The notes beneath the pieces are model-generated. The model was given only the letters and a program-made list of their open reading frames with translations. It was not told the DNA's origin and searched no databases. From the NCBI RefSeq assembly GCF_000278115.1, contig NZ_JH725115.1, forward strand, positions 178,373-242,372: a stretch of DNA of 64,000 bases, written 5' to 3'. Position 1 is the stretch's first letter. Each line of letters opens with the position of its first letter. Shown here piece by piece: positions 43,203 to 51,235 of the stretch. The position numbers and the translations under genes were made by a program. Origin of the DNA: Bartonella sp. DB5-6 (lineage in GTDB: Bacteria; Pseudomonadota; Alphaproteobacteria; Rhizobiales; Rhizobiaceae).

Positions 43203-44213
43203 TCACATTTTTGTTTCAGAAAATTCTTGCGGTTTAAAACGATACGTTGTTGAACAAAACTCACATGTAACTGAAATATATTTATTTTTAACCATTTTGT
43301 TATGTTCATCAGTGGGAAAGACTTCCAGTATTTCTTTAATTTTTTCGCGTGAACAAGAGCACTGATCTACAAGAGAAAAAGGATTAAAAACTCTAACACC
43401 TTGTTCATGAAAAAGACGGAACAATAGCTGTTTACTGCCGACTTGGGGATCTGTCAATTCTGCACTCTCAATGGTAGCCATCAGTGCTTTGGCTTCTAGC
43501 CATTGGTTTTCAAGCCGATCATACGTTTTGATTTCTTCTCGTTTTTTATCGGGTTCATATGCTTTATGATGAGACGATTCTTGAGGTAAAAGTTGGGCCA
43601 AAATACCTCCTGCCCGCCAGCTTTTCTTTGGTTTTCCTTGTTGGTCTCGATTGATTAATACAGCAACTGCCAAATGAATATCGGTAGGAATTTGTTCCGA
43701 TTGATCAAAATAGGTATGGGAAGCTTCTTGTAAATTTTCTCCCTCTAATGCAACTATCCCCTGATAGGGTTGTGTGTGTGCACCTTGGTTGATGGTAAAG
43801 GCTAAAGTACCTCTTCCCAAGAGAGTTTCTGAAGATATTTGATCATTAGCTATTGCTTGTGCTAACAGTTCTTTATCAAAACGAGCATAACCGCGTAGAC
43901 TAGAAGGAGGAGAGAAATCACACACTAACATATTAACCGGCCCGTTGGTATGGGTTTGTAAAATAAATTTTCCCTTAAGTTTCAGAGAGGTTCCAAGAAG
44001 AACGGTTAAAATTAAAGCTTCTGCTAGAAGGTAAGAAACTGGTTCAGGATATTGATGTCTTGTGAGAATAGAATTTAAAGTTTCTCCAAGTTGTACGGCA
44101 CGCCCACGGATATCAAGTTCTTCGACTTGAAAGGGAATAACAACATCATCCCCACTCAAGCAGATATTGTTGAGAGAGTCTTCATTTTTAGTTTTTTTAC
44201 CTTCTTCACTCAT
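43203..44213 (-). CDS. hslO: HslO, redox-regulated chaperone Hsp33
   Basis: A 336-residue cytosolic holdase activated by oxidation. The C-terminal zinc switch is intact: CSC in LVDQCSCSREKI and CEFC in VTCEFCSTTYRF provide the four cysteines. The N-terminal domain contains EALILTVLLGTSLKLKGKFILQTHTNGPV and YARFDKE. It lies just downstream of the argF relic and argD on the same strand, the ancestral argD-argF-hslO order of Rhizobiales. Confidence 0.94.
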   Translation of the reverse strand: MSEEGKKTKNEDSLNNICLSGDDVVIPFQVEELDIRGRAVQLGETLNSILTRHQYPEPVSYLLAEALILTVLLGTSLKLKGKFILQTHTNGPVNMLVCDFSPPSSLRGYARFDKELLAQAIANDQISSETLLGRGTLAFTINQGAHTQPYQGIVALEGENLQEASHTYFDQSEQIPTDIHLAVAVLINRDQQGKPKKSWRAGGILAQLLPQESSHHKAYEPDKKREEIKTYDRLENQWLEAKALMATIESAELTDPQVGSKQLLFRLFHEQGVRVFNPFSLVDQCSCSREKIKEILEVFPTDEHNKMVKNKYISVTCEFCSTTYRFKPQEFSETKM

Positions 44214-44246
44214 ATCTTCGCCTTTTATATGATTTGTTTTGGCAGG

Positions 44247-45150
44247 CTATTGTGGAGAGAAAAATGCATCTTGTAAACACCAAGAAAAAATTGCTTTTTG
44301 AGCATGAAGACGATTTTCAGCTTCGTCGAAAACAACAGAAAGCGGTCCATTGGTCACAGAATCTACGACTTCTTCACTACGATGAGGAGATAGACAATGC
44401 ATAAAGAGGGCGTAGGGTTTAGCTAATTTCATTAAAGCTTCATTAACTTGGAGGCTGGAAAATAAAATGACTACAGGCGCGAAATTCTCGCCCCATGGGA
44501 GAGTATGTGTTGGTTATAATGCAATCAACATCTTTGGCAGCTTCTTGAGGATTGTTTGTGAACGTAATATTAGCTCTGCGTTCGCGTGCCAAGTTAACAT
44601 ACTTTTCTTGTGGTTCATTGCCTTTTCATGTAGCAAGGTGTAAGTAAAAATTAAAGAGAGTTATTGTCATCTCTCATCCAAGCAAATGTTTTGCCGGTGA
44701 TTGGTCCACGATGTTCTTTATAGGTTAGGATATCTGCTAGAATTTGGCAAAGATGTGCATCATCTGTGGGAGCATGAGTAGTAAGAATCTAGGCATACTG
44801 TGCTAATTCGAGCATCCGGTAATGTGCTGTTGTGCGTATTATGATAATATTCATAAAACGTGATAATATACATGCTGTGTCGGTGATAGTTTAGCTATAA
44901 CAGAACTGCATTTCTGAGCTTGTTAACATGATCGTGTTCCCACAAAGCTAACGCATACCGATATAAAATGAAACACGGGTTCGTGTGGACGGTTTTTCAA
45001 AAATCATTGCTCGTGTTTTACTAACGAAAGGTTTTGAATTTTTCCTGTATTGAAAGATGCTTTGAGGGTTTTAGCATGGTCAATAAGTGTGCGTGCTATT
45101 GGTGGGATTAAAACAGATGAGTCGGTAAAGTGGCGAAGAGCATTTATCAT
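44247..45150 (-). pseudogene. argF: Decayed argF, ornithine carbamoyltransferase
   Basis: Fragments in order on the minus strand reconstruct the enzyme. MINALRHFTD starts at 45150, and IFEKPSTRTRVSFYIGMR comes next, with the carbamoyl-phosphate STRTR motif at 44975-44989. [26 protein letters not shown] follows (HPCQ in active enzymes), then [12 protein letters not shown]. The intact C-terminus has [39 protein letters not shown]. In-frame TAG codons occur at 44948-44950 and 44789-44791, and further frameshifts break the frame. The relic begins two bases after the argD stop, so it is the old second gene of argDF. Arginine synthesis by this route is therefore lost. Confidence 0.92.
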
Positions 45151-45152
45151 GT

Positions 45153-46361
45153 TTATGATATCTGCCTTTTTGGGTTTGTTTGCGAAAGATAGGCAATTGC
45201 TTTTTCAATACGCTGCAAGCTTTCATCTATTTCTTCTTCCTTGATAATAAGGGGAGGCAATAAACGCACTACATTGTTATTGGCAGCAACACTTAGAACA
45301 TATTCCCTTTCCAAGGCACTGACGACAACATCTGAGGGAACGACGCACTGAATGCCTACCATAAGGCCCACCCCCTGAATTGCACAGATAATATCAGGAT
45401 AGGCATTGAGAATGGTCGAAAGTCCACTTTTTAGCTTATCCCCCATATGTTGAACATGATGAAGAAAGCCTGGTTCTAATATGATATCAAGAACACTGTT
45501 GCCTACAGCCATCCCAAGAAGATTACCGCCAAATGTTGAGCCATGGGTTCCTAGTATCATACTTTTTGCAGCTTTATCTGTTGCAAGACAAGCTCCCAAT
45601 GGAAATCCACCACCTAGCCCTTTTGCAAGGGTAAGAATATCAGGTGTGATATCACTCCACTCATAAGCAAAAAATTTTCCCGTTCGTCCAATACCCGTTT
45701 GAACTTCATCCAAAATTAATAATAGATTATTATCATCGCATATTTTGCGCAAAAATCTTAAAGTTTCATGAGAGACCGTTCGTATTCCTCCTTCGCCCTG
45801 AATGGGTTCAATAAGGATAGCTGCGGTGTTTTTATTGATAGCATTACGTAAAGCGCTTTTATCACAAAAAGGAACTTGAATAAATCCACCAGTTTTGGGA
45901 CCAAAACCCTCAAGATATTTTTCGTGCCCCGTAGCAGCAAGTGTTGCAAGTGTGCGTCCATGAAATGCACCTTCAAAAGTAATAATTTCAATGCGTGTTG
46001 GTTGACCAGATGCATAATGAGTGCGACGAGCAGTTTTGAATGCACATTCTAATGCTTCAGCGCCAGAATTGCAGAAAAAGACCTTATCAGCAAAGCTATT
46101 TGCACAAAGCCGTGCAGCAAGAGCCTCTTGTTCGGGTGATTGAAAAAGGTTGGAAATGTGCCAAAGTTTTTCAGCTTGTATTTTAAGGGTCTCGACAAGT
46201 TTTGGATGCGCATACCCTAATGCATTGACAGCAATGCCAGATGTTAAATCAAGATAACGCTCTCCTTTATCGGAAATAAGCCATACACCATTGCCTTGTT
46301 TGAAATGCAAATTACGTCGAGCAAAACACTTATAAAGTGACTGTATAGCAGTAACGCTCAT
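45153..46361 (-). CDS. argD: ArgD-type aminotransferase (acetylornithine / N-succinyl-diaminopimelate)
   Basis: A 402-residue class III PLP aminotransferase. SGAEALECAFKTARR contacts the cofactor. ILIEPIQGEGGI and LLILDEVQTGIGRTGK are family motifs, and the PLP lysine sits in LTLAKGLGGGFPLGA. The frame is intact although argF directly downstream is decayed. ArgD enzymes also use N-succinyl-2-amino-6-ketopimelate, and dapD of that route is at the other end of the window. So the gene is probably retained as DapC for diaminopimelate supply. An ATG one codon upstream is equally possible. Confidence 0.93.
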   Translation of the reverse strand: MSVTAIQSLYKCFARRNLHFKQGNGVWLISDKGERYLDLTSGIAVNALGYAHPKLVETLKIQAEKLWHISNLFQSPEQEALAARLCANSFADKVFFCNSGAEALECAFKTARRTHYASGQPTRIEIITFEGAFHGRTLATLAATGHEKYLEGFGPKTGGFIQVPFCDKSALRNAINKNTAAILIEPIQGEGGIRTVSHETLRFLRKICDDNNLLLILDEVQTGIGRTGKFFAYEWSDITPDILTLAKGLGGGFPLGACLATDKAAKSMILGTHGSTFGGNLLGMAVGNSVLDIILEPGFLHHVQHMGDKLKSGLSTILNAYPDIICAIQGVGLMVGIQCVVPSDVVVSALEREYVLSVAANNNVVRLLPPLIIKEEEIDESLQRIEKAIAYLSQTNPKRQIS

Positions 46362-46364
46362 CAT

Positions 46365-46844
46365 GATTTCCTTTATATTTTAAACGTTGCTATACAATAA
46401 ACAAAAAATGCTGCAAGTAAAAAATGTCGTATCTTCAAAGTATAGCGCGCTCAGCGTTTCATTACAATCAATTACCACTCCTACATGATAGATCACCGTT
46501 GCAAGGATTGGTAAAAAGTCAATAAAGGTTCTGCAAGAAACATTTGTAGGAAAAAGTCTTAAGCAAATACAATAATTTAATCTATGATGAATTCGCAAGT
46601 TGGGGAAAACATTCTAAATAGACTCTTCAAGAGAAAAAGGCTCTTGTCAGGGAGTCAGTGCGTATTGTAGTTTAAATCAACAAATGGGATTGTGGTTCGG
46701 TTTGTAAATTCCATAGGCTGAGTGGATTTTTTTTGTGCTCGAGTAGAGTTATAATTTTTTTATTCAACTGGTTGGAGATATTCTTCAAACATTTGAAGAT
46801 GCAATGGAGGCCTCTCAATGAGGTGATCAGAATGGAGTGCTGAT
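46365..46844. other. Intergenic region between divergent argD and gcrA, 480 bp
   Basis: It holds the promoters of argD and gcrA, but I cannot pin either down. No ORF with family resemblance and no T-tailed hairpin was seen. Confidence 0.4.
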
Positions 46845-47372
46845 ATGGGTTGGACATGTGAACGCGTTGAGCTTCTTAAGAAGTTTTGGAGTGAGGGTTT
46901 AAGTGCAAGTCAGATTGCAGCTCAATTAGGTGGGGTTAGTAGGAATGCTGTAATCGGTAAAGTACATCGGTTAAAGTTACCGGGACGCGGTAAGACAGCA
47001 CAAGGAGTGACGCGTGCGCAAAAGACACCAGCTACCCCATCATCTTCGCGTGTACGTCGTACTACACCGACGATATTGCCAACGGATGTTACATCTTGCA
47101 GTGAGGGAGAAACAGCTTTAAAGACGGAGTTTATAGCGGAGGATGTGACAGAGATTGATGTGTCCGCGAAGTCAAGCGTAGTTGTACCTATATCACGTCA
47201 GCTTAATCTTTTGCAATTGAGTGAAAATACATGTAGATGGCCAGTTGGTGATCCTTTGGCAGCGGATTTTCATTTTTGTGGTGCCGATTCTGGTGAAAAT
47301 AGTCCTTATTGTGCTTTTCATGCTAAAATAGCATTTCAGCCAATATCTGAAAGACGGCGGATAAGAGTATAA
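46845..47372 (+). CDS. gcrA: GcrA, cell-cycle regulator
   Basis: A 175-residue alphaproteobacterial regulator. The N-terminal helix-turn-helix MGWTCERVELLKKFWSEGLSASQIAAQLGGVSRNAVIGKVHRLKLPGR is the GcrA signature. A low-complexity Ser/Thr linker follows, then a C-terminal part with CRWPVGDPLAADFHFCGADSGENSPYCAFHAKIAF, which binds RNA-polymerase sigma-70 region in Caulobacter. GcrA acts at promoters bearing CcrM-methylated GANTC sites. A GANTC cluster lies in front of dnaA in this window. Confidence 0.94.
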   Translation: MGWTCERVELLKKFWSEGLSASQIAAQLGGVSRNAVIGKVHRLKLPGRGKTAQGVTRAQKTPATPSSSRVRRTTPTILPTDVTSCSEGETALKTEFIAEDVTEIDVSAKSSVVVPISRQLNLLQLSENTCRWPVGDPLAADFHFCGADSGENSPYCAFHAKIAFQPISERRRIRV

Positions 47373-47499
47373 TAAATGTTTGCAATGTAATCTCGTATTG
47401 CCTTCTATTATGCTTTATCATTAAATATATAAGCTGCTGAGAGAGAGAAGTTTGTGAAGATGGGGTTTGAATGAATGTGAGAAATTCTTTCTGTAAAAG

Positions 47500-47930
47500 C
47501 GCTCATTCACGTGTTATTCTTTCGTATCATTACATGATTATGTGCCGTAAAGGTGCCAACAGTTATCCACTTTCACTGTCTTTTTTAATTTAACTTTATG
47601 GATTTCCAAAGCATCCAGAACGATATTCTTAATGGAGGTTATATAGAGCTTCACGTTTTTGTTTTTTGCGTTCCTTAATAGGATTGTGGCTTCATGAAGA
47701 ATAGCGCACCACTTGTTCATTTATTTACGTACTTGTTTTAAAGAGATCTTTTTTCTTTCCCTCAATCTCATTGGTCGTGAGAATGGGATAATGCAAGATC
47801 TATGGGATACGAACATTTTTATGCTTGTGAAGGTATGGGCTAGCACCACCATACTACTAACTTCCAATGTTGGACTTACTTTTGCATTTTGTGACGTGCA
47901 AGTAAACATTTTTGAGGATTCATCATAAGA
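47500..47930 (-). pseudogene. Decayed tyrosine-type integrase, N-terminal part
   Basis: Read on the minus strand across several frames, the spacer gives the N-terminal domain of a P4/DUF4102-like phage integrase. AKVSPTLEV comes first, then YLHKHKN, then KKISLKQVRK, then (after a stop) MNKWCAILHEA. Next are HNPIKERKKQKREALYNLH, and then (frame change) NIVLDALEIHKVKLKK. These match the family pattern 'SLKQAR..W.a.l.eG.DPIkERkkqkrea..nlhllkdialdAFesrKaeLK'. Stops and shifts interrupt all frames, and the catalytic domain is absent. Borders are approximate. It is a relic of a prophage or island. Confidence 0.7.
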
Positions 47931-47961
47931 CGCGTTGAAGTGAGAAAATTTAACAGTATTT

Positions 47962-48609
47962 TCATTCAATATGGGAAAATGATAAATTGTCTTTATGGAT
48001 GAATGCATTGCCGTTTGATGTTTCTTTTGTCATGATAGCTTGTTCGATTTTTGGCAGGATTTTTTTCTGATAAATTTGCCATGTTAAAGGGCCAACATAT
48101 TTAGCAATAATGATGCTTTCTGTATTCAGAAGAAAGGTTTCTGGTGGTCCATACACTCCCCAGTTAATGGCTGTATGCCCTGAAACATCAAAGCCAATAA
48201 ATTTAAAAGGATTACCAAAACTGTTCAGAAAGCGTCGGGCATTTTCTTTGCTATCCTTATAATTAATGCCAATAAGATCAAAACGTTGATCTTGTGCAAT
48301 CTTCATAAGAAGTGGATGCTCTTCGCGACAGGAGTGGCACCAAGATCCCCAAAAATTAACCAGTGTTACACGCCCTTTAAATTGTTCCGAGTTGAGAAGA
48401 TGCTTTTCATTACCAAGGAGGGGAAGACTGATTTGGGGAGCGGACTTTTCAAATGTGTTTGGGAGAAGAAGAGTATCATTAGGGTGTTTGTTGTCTATAA
48501 AATAGAAAAAGAGCACAATGAGAAGAAGAAAACACACAAATGGTCCAAAAAGACTAAACACGATGGACAAAGATATGTTTTTTTTAGATTTTTGCGGGGT
48601 GATTTTCAT
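47962..48609 (-). CDS. ccmG: CcmG/DsbE, thiol-disulfide protein of cytochrome c maturation
   Basis: A 215-residue membrane-anchored thioredoxin-like protein. One helix (about residues 13-38) precedes the periplasmic domain. The active site is WGSWCHSC in VNFWGSWCHSCREEHPLL, followed by the family's GINYKDSKENARRFL and GVYGPPETFLLN (the cis-Pro GxxGxPETF loop). It keeps apocytochrome c cysteines reduced for haem attachment. It is the last gene of ccmABCDG, one base from ccmD. Its C-terminus is slightly longer than in Bradyrhizobium and reaches towards the integrase relic. Confidence 0.93.
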   Translation of the reverse strand: MKITPQKSKKNISLSIVFSLFGPFVCFLLLIVLFFYFIDNKHPNDTLLLPNTFEKSAPQISLPLLGNEKHLLNSEQFKGRVTLVNFWGSWCHSCREEHPLLMKIAQDQRFDLIGINYKDSKENARRFLNSFGNPFKFIGFDVSGHTAINWGVYGPPETFLLNTESIIIAKYVGPLTWQIYQKKILPKIEQAIMTKETSNGNAFIHKDNLSFSHIE

Positions 48610-48610
48610 T

Positions 48611-48835
48611 TTATTTTTCTTTTCGAAAGATCTCTTTTTTGTTCAACTGTTGTAGGATTTTTTTTTGGTATATACCTTTGAGAAGTGTGTATCCAATAAA
48701 ACAGAGGAGGGAAATTGCGGAAAGCATGTAGCTCAAAATAACAATTTGTTCGTGGCGAAGAGTACCAAGGAAAAAATCAATTCGCTGAGAGAGATTTCCT
48801 AAAAATCCACTGTAAATGCTATCTAAGTCGAGCAT
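48611..48835 (-). CDS. ccmD: CcmD, small haem-exporter membrane protein
   Basis: A 74-residue protein with a single membrane helix (ILSYMLSAISLLCFIGYTLL, about residues 33-52) and a basic C-terminal tail. The sequence is poorly conserved, as always for CcmD; the assignment rests on size, topology and position between ccmC and ccmG. CcmD stabilises the CcmABC complex that loads haem on CcmE. It overlaps the 3' end of ccmC by 13 bases. Confidence 0.85.
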   Translation of the reverse strand: MLDLDSIYSGFLGNLSQRIDFFLGTLRHEQIVILSYMLSAISLLCFIGYTLLKGIYQKKILQQLNKKEIFRKEK

Positions 48836-49602
48836 GATGAAGAGTCCTTATGTTGTGCGTCACGGGCCCTTTTTATCTGAAGTATTTGTATATGGCGATT
48901 ATTGATTTCGTTGCGCATAGCCATCAAATAAAGCAAAATAAACATAAAGCTAAAACAAAATATCATTGTTATGAGAGGCCATAACATAGCACGGTCGATT
49001 GTTGGTCCTCCTGAACGTAAAAGTGATGCTTTTTGGTGCAGTGTATTCCACCAATTAACAGAAAATTTGATAATGGGGATATTCACAAGTCCAACGAGTG
49101 TAAGAATTGCTGTAGCGCGTGCAGCTTTTTCGTGGTTATCAAAAGCGCGAGCGAGCATGACAATAGCAAGGTAAATAAAAAACAAGATCAGAACTGATGT
49201 TAGCCGTGCATCCCATACCCACCATGTTCCCCATGTCGGGCGCCCCCAAAGCGCGCCTGTCACTAGGGATAAGGCAGTAAAAATTGCTCCAATAGGTGCT
49301 CCACATTTGAGTGCTACATTAGCAAGATGATATCTCCAAATCAGATTTCCTAAAGCAGCAGTACTTATTATGATATAACAAAATGTAGACAACCACGCGA
49401 ATGGTACATGAATATACATAATCTTGACGGTGCTACCCTGCTGATAGTCATCAGGAGAATACATAATCAAAATAAGCCCTAAGATAAGAAGGCACAATGT
49501 TATACCGGTTAACCAAGGCAAAACCGTGCCGCTTATTTTCATGAAACGGGTTAAACTTGTTGAGAGTGACCTCGTTTTATGTATGTGAGATGTTTTATTC
49601 AT
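48823..49602 (-). CDS. ccmC: CcmC, haem exporter permease
   Basis: A 259-residue protein with six membrane segments and the tryptophan-rich periplasmic haem-handling motif WGTWWVWDARLTS. Conserved histidines flank it (HVPFAWLS; HQKASL). It presents haem to CcmE. The ATG at 49602 gives MNKTSHIHK. An in-frame TTG at 49638 would add 12 residues, with an AAGG too close to serve it, so I prefer the ATG. Confidence 0.92.
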   Translation of the reverse strand: MNKTSHIHKTRSLSTSLTRFMKISGTVLPWLTGITLCLLILGLILIMYSPDDYQQGSTVKIMYIHVPFAWLSTFCYIIISTAALGNLIWRYHLANVALKCGAPIGAIFTALSLVTGALWGRPTWGTWWVWDARLTSVLILFFIYLAIVMLARAFDNHEKAARATAILTLVGLVNIPIIKFSVNWWNTLHQKASLLRSGGPTIDRAMLWPLITMIFCFSFMFILLYLMAMRNEINNRHIQILQIKRARDAQHKDSSSCST

Positions 49603-49648
49603 GAGATTTATAATAGGCAGAGTTTTACTGTGCGGCAATTACCTTTTA

Positions 49649-50314
49649 TTATTCTGATAAAAGCTTGAGCGTTATAGCAGCAACAAAAGAGCTAAAAAGA
49701 CTTAAAAGAAGTGAAAAAGCGATAAGAAGAGTCAAGGAAGTGAGAAAAGAAACATTTGGGTTTGTAGGGGCTGTCGCAGCTGAAACACCAAAAATCATGA
49801 TTGGAATGACCCACGGCAAGATGATGATAAAAATGAGAAGAGTACTGTGTAACAATGACGTTGCAAGAGCAGCTCCTATAGCGCCGATAAAAATAATAGC
49901 AGGTGTTCCGCATAAGAGGGTGAGTGTTGTTGTAAAAGTTATTGTTGCATTTAAATGGAGCATGAATCCTAAAATAGGAGTAGCAAAAATAAGGGGCAGC
50001 ATTGTTCCTACCCAATGGGCAAGGCATTTGGTAAAGACAATCAGTGTGAAACTTTGCCTTTGTCCGGAAAGTATGAATTGATCAAGATTTCCATCATCAC
50101 GATCGGTTTGAAAAAGTTTATTAAGATTAAGCAGTCCTGCGAAAAGGGCTCCAAACCATAATATGCCTGGGCCTATTTGTGTAAGAATTTTAGGATTTGG
50201 CCCAATGGCAAAGGGAGTTATCATAATAACAGCAATGAAAAACAAAAGTCCTGTTAAGGAAGAAGCTTGTGGTGCCAAGATTAATTTAAGATCACGCCAG
50301 AATAGTGCTTTCAT
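49649..50314 (-). CDS. ccmB: CcmB, haem exporter permease
   Basis: A 221-residue membrane protein with about six helices. The start MKALFWRDLKLILAPQASSLTGLLFF is typical, and GALFAGLLNLNKLFQTDRDDGNLDQFIL is the family motif in the first cytoplasmic loop. With CcmA and CcmC it forms the ABC-type complex that releases holo-CcmE. It overlaps ccmA by four bases. The gap to ccmC is about 46 bp if the ATG start of ccmC is used. Confidence 0.94.
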   Translation of the reverse strand: MKALFWRDLKLILAPQASSLTGLLFFIAVIMITPFAIGPNPKILTQIGPGILWFGALFAGLLNLNKLFQTDRDDGNLDQFILSGQRQSFTLIVFTKCLAHWVGTMLPLIFATPILGFMLHLNATITFTTTLTLLCGTPAIIFIGAIGAALATSLLHSTLLIFIIILPWVIPIMIFGVSAATAPTNPNVSFLTSLTLLIAFSLLLSLFSSFVAAITLKLLSE

Positions 50315-50937
50315 TTACTTATCTCCAAGGGAGGTAAGAATTTTTCTAGGGCGATTTTATGGTTTTCTGGAATGCCAAGAGGATTATGGGTTGCAGCGAT
50401 AATCATGCCTCCTTGATTTAGATGGTGCTGAAAAATATTGGCAAGGAGAGTTTGAGCATGAATATCAACTCCCGATATTGGTTCATCTAAAATCCAAATA
50501 GGACGATAGGAGAGTAAAAGACGGGCAATGGCTACACGTTTTTTTTGACCGGTTGACAGAACATTGAAGGGTAAGTGTTCAAGATTAGAAAGACCTACGT
50601 CGGCAAGAGCTTCACGCGGATAGCGTAGATGTTGTCCATAAAATGCTGACCAAAATTGCAAATTATCTATGACAGATAACAGAGGTTTCATAGCATTTTG
50701 TGGACCAAGATAATGGCATGCAGTTGCTACGGGGTATGTTTGTTCTTGGTCTTTAAGACTTACAACACCTTCGGCAGCTTCAAGAAGACCGACAATGATT
50801 CGCAGTAATGTAGATTTTCCGATTCCATTTGGGCCTGTGATTGTCATAAGTTGCTGTGGAAATAAACAAAAAGAAAGACCTTGGAATAGCACTTCTTCGT
50901 TTCGATGAGCCGCTAAATCTTTGCCCGATAACACCAT
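50311..50937 (-). CDS. ccmA: CcmA, cytochrome c maturation ATPase
   Basis: A 208-residue ABC ATPase. Walker A is GPNGIGKST at residues 35-43, the signature LSTGQKKRVAIARLL carries T in place of the usual second G, and Walker B is IWILDEPISGVD. It drives release of haem-loaded CcmE. It is the first gene of ccmABCDG. The divergent spacer with acnA holds an Irr-like operator about 80 bp upstream, so iron or haem status may control this operon. Confidence 0.94.
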   Translation of the reverse strand: MVLSGKDLAAHRNEEVLFQGLSFCLFPQQLMTITGPNGIGKSTLLRIIVGLLEAAEGVVSLKDQEQTYPVATACHYLGPQNAMKPLLSVIDNLQFWSAFYGQHLRYPREALADVGLSNLEHLPFNVLSTGQKKRVAIARLLLSYRPIWILDEPISGVDIHAQTLLANIFQHHLNQGGMIIAATHNPLGIPENHKIALEKFLPPLEISK

Positions 50938-51016
50938 GTGCTTACCTGTTTTGCTTTTGTTGCTATAATCTTTATTGCATTATAGGATAAAAAACACGTT
51001 TTTTATGCATTTGTAC

Positions 51017-51042
51017 CTAGAATAGTTCTAGAAATAGTTCTA
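51017..51042. promoter_or_regulatory. Irr-box-like palindrome(s) between ccmA and acnA
   Basis: CTAGAA-TAG-TTCTAG (51017-51031) is a perfect 6-3-6 palindrome. It fits the iron control element of Irr in Rhizobiales (TTAGAA-N3-TTCTAA) except for the outermost base pair. A second overlapping half-site pair, TAGAA (51029-51033) and TTCTA (51038-51042), has a four-base spacer. Both flanking genes handle iron or haem, and acnA belongs to predicted Irr regulons in related bacteria. Binding is inference. Confidence 0.55.
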
Positions 51043-51235
51043 TAAGGCATGTGGAACATCAAGATCTGGTGTGGAATAGTTTTTAGCACCGATTTCCGAA
51101 TTTGCCGATGAAAAGGTAGAGAGGGAGATGGATGGCAGGGGTGATTACGTTTGCACTCAAGCTACGACCTTGACTCGTAGTTTGTATTATTCGTTCTGGG
51201 AAATTGGATGGTTTGTAATATGAGGGTGGTCAGTT

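Noticed and set aside
47721..48008. 95-codon minus-strand open frame overlapping the ccmG 3' end
   Set aside because: It overlaps the end of ccmG in another frame and its second half belongs to the integrase relic. It is not an independent gene.
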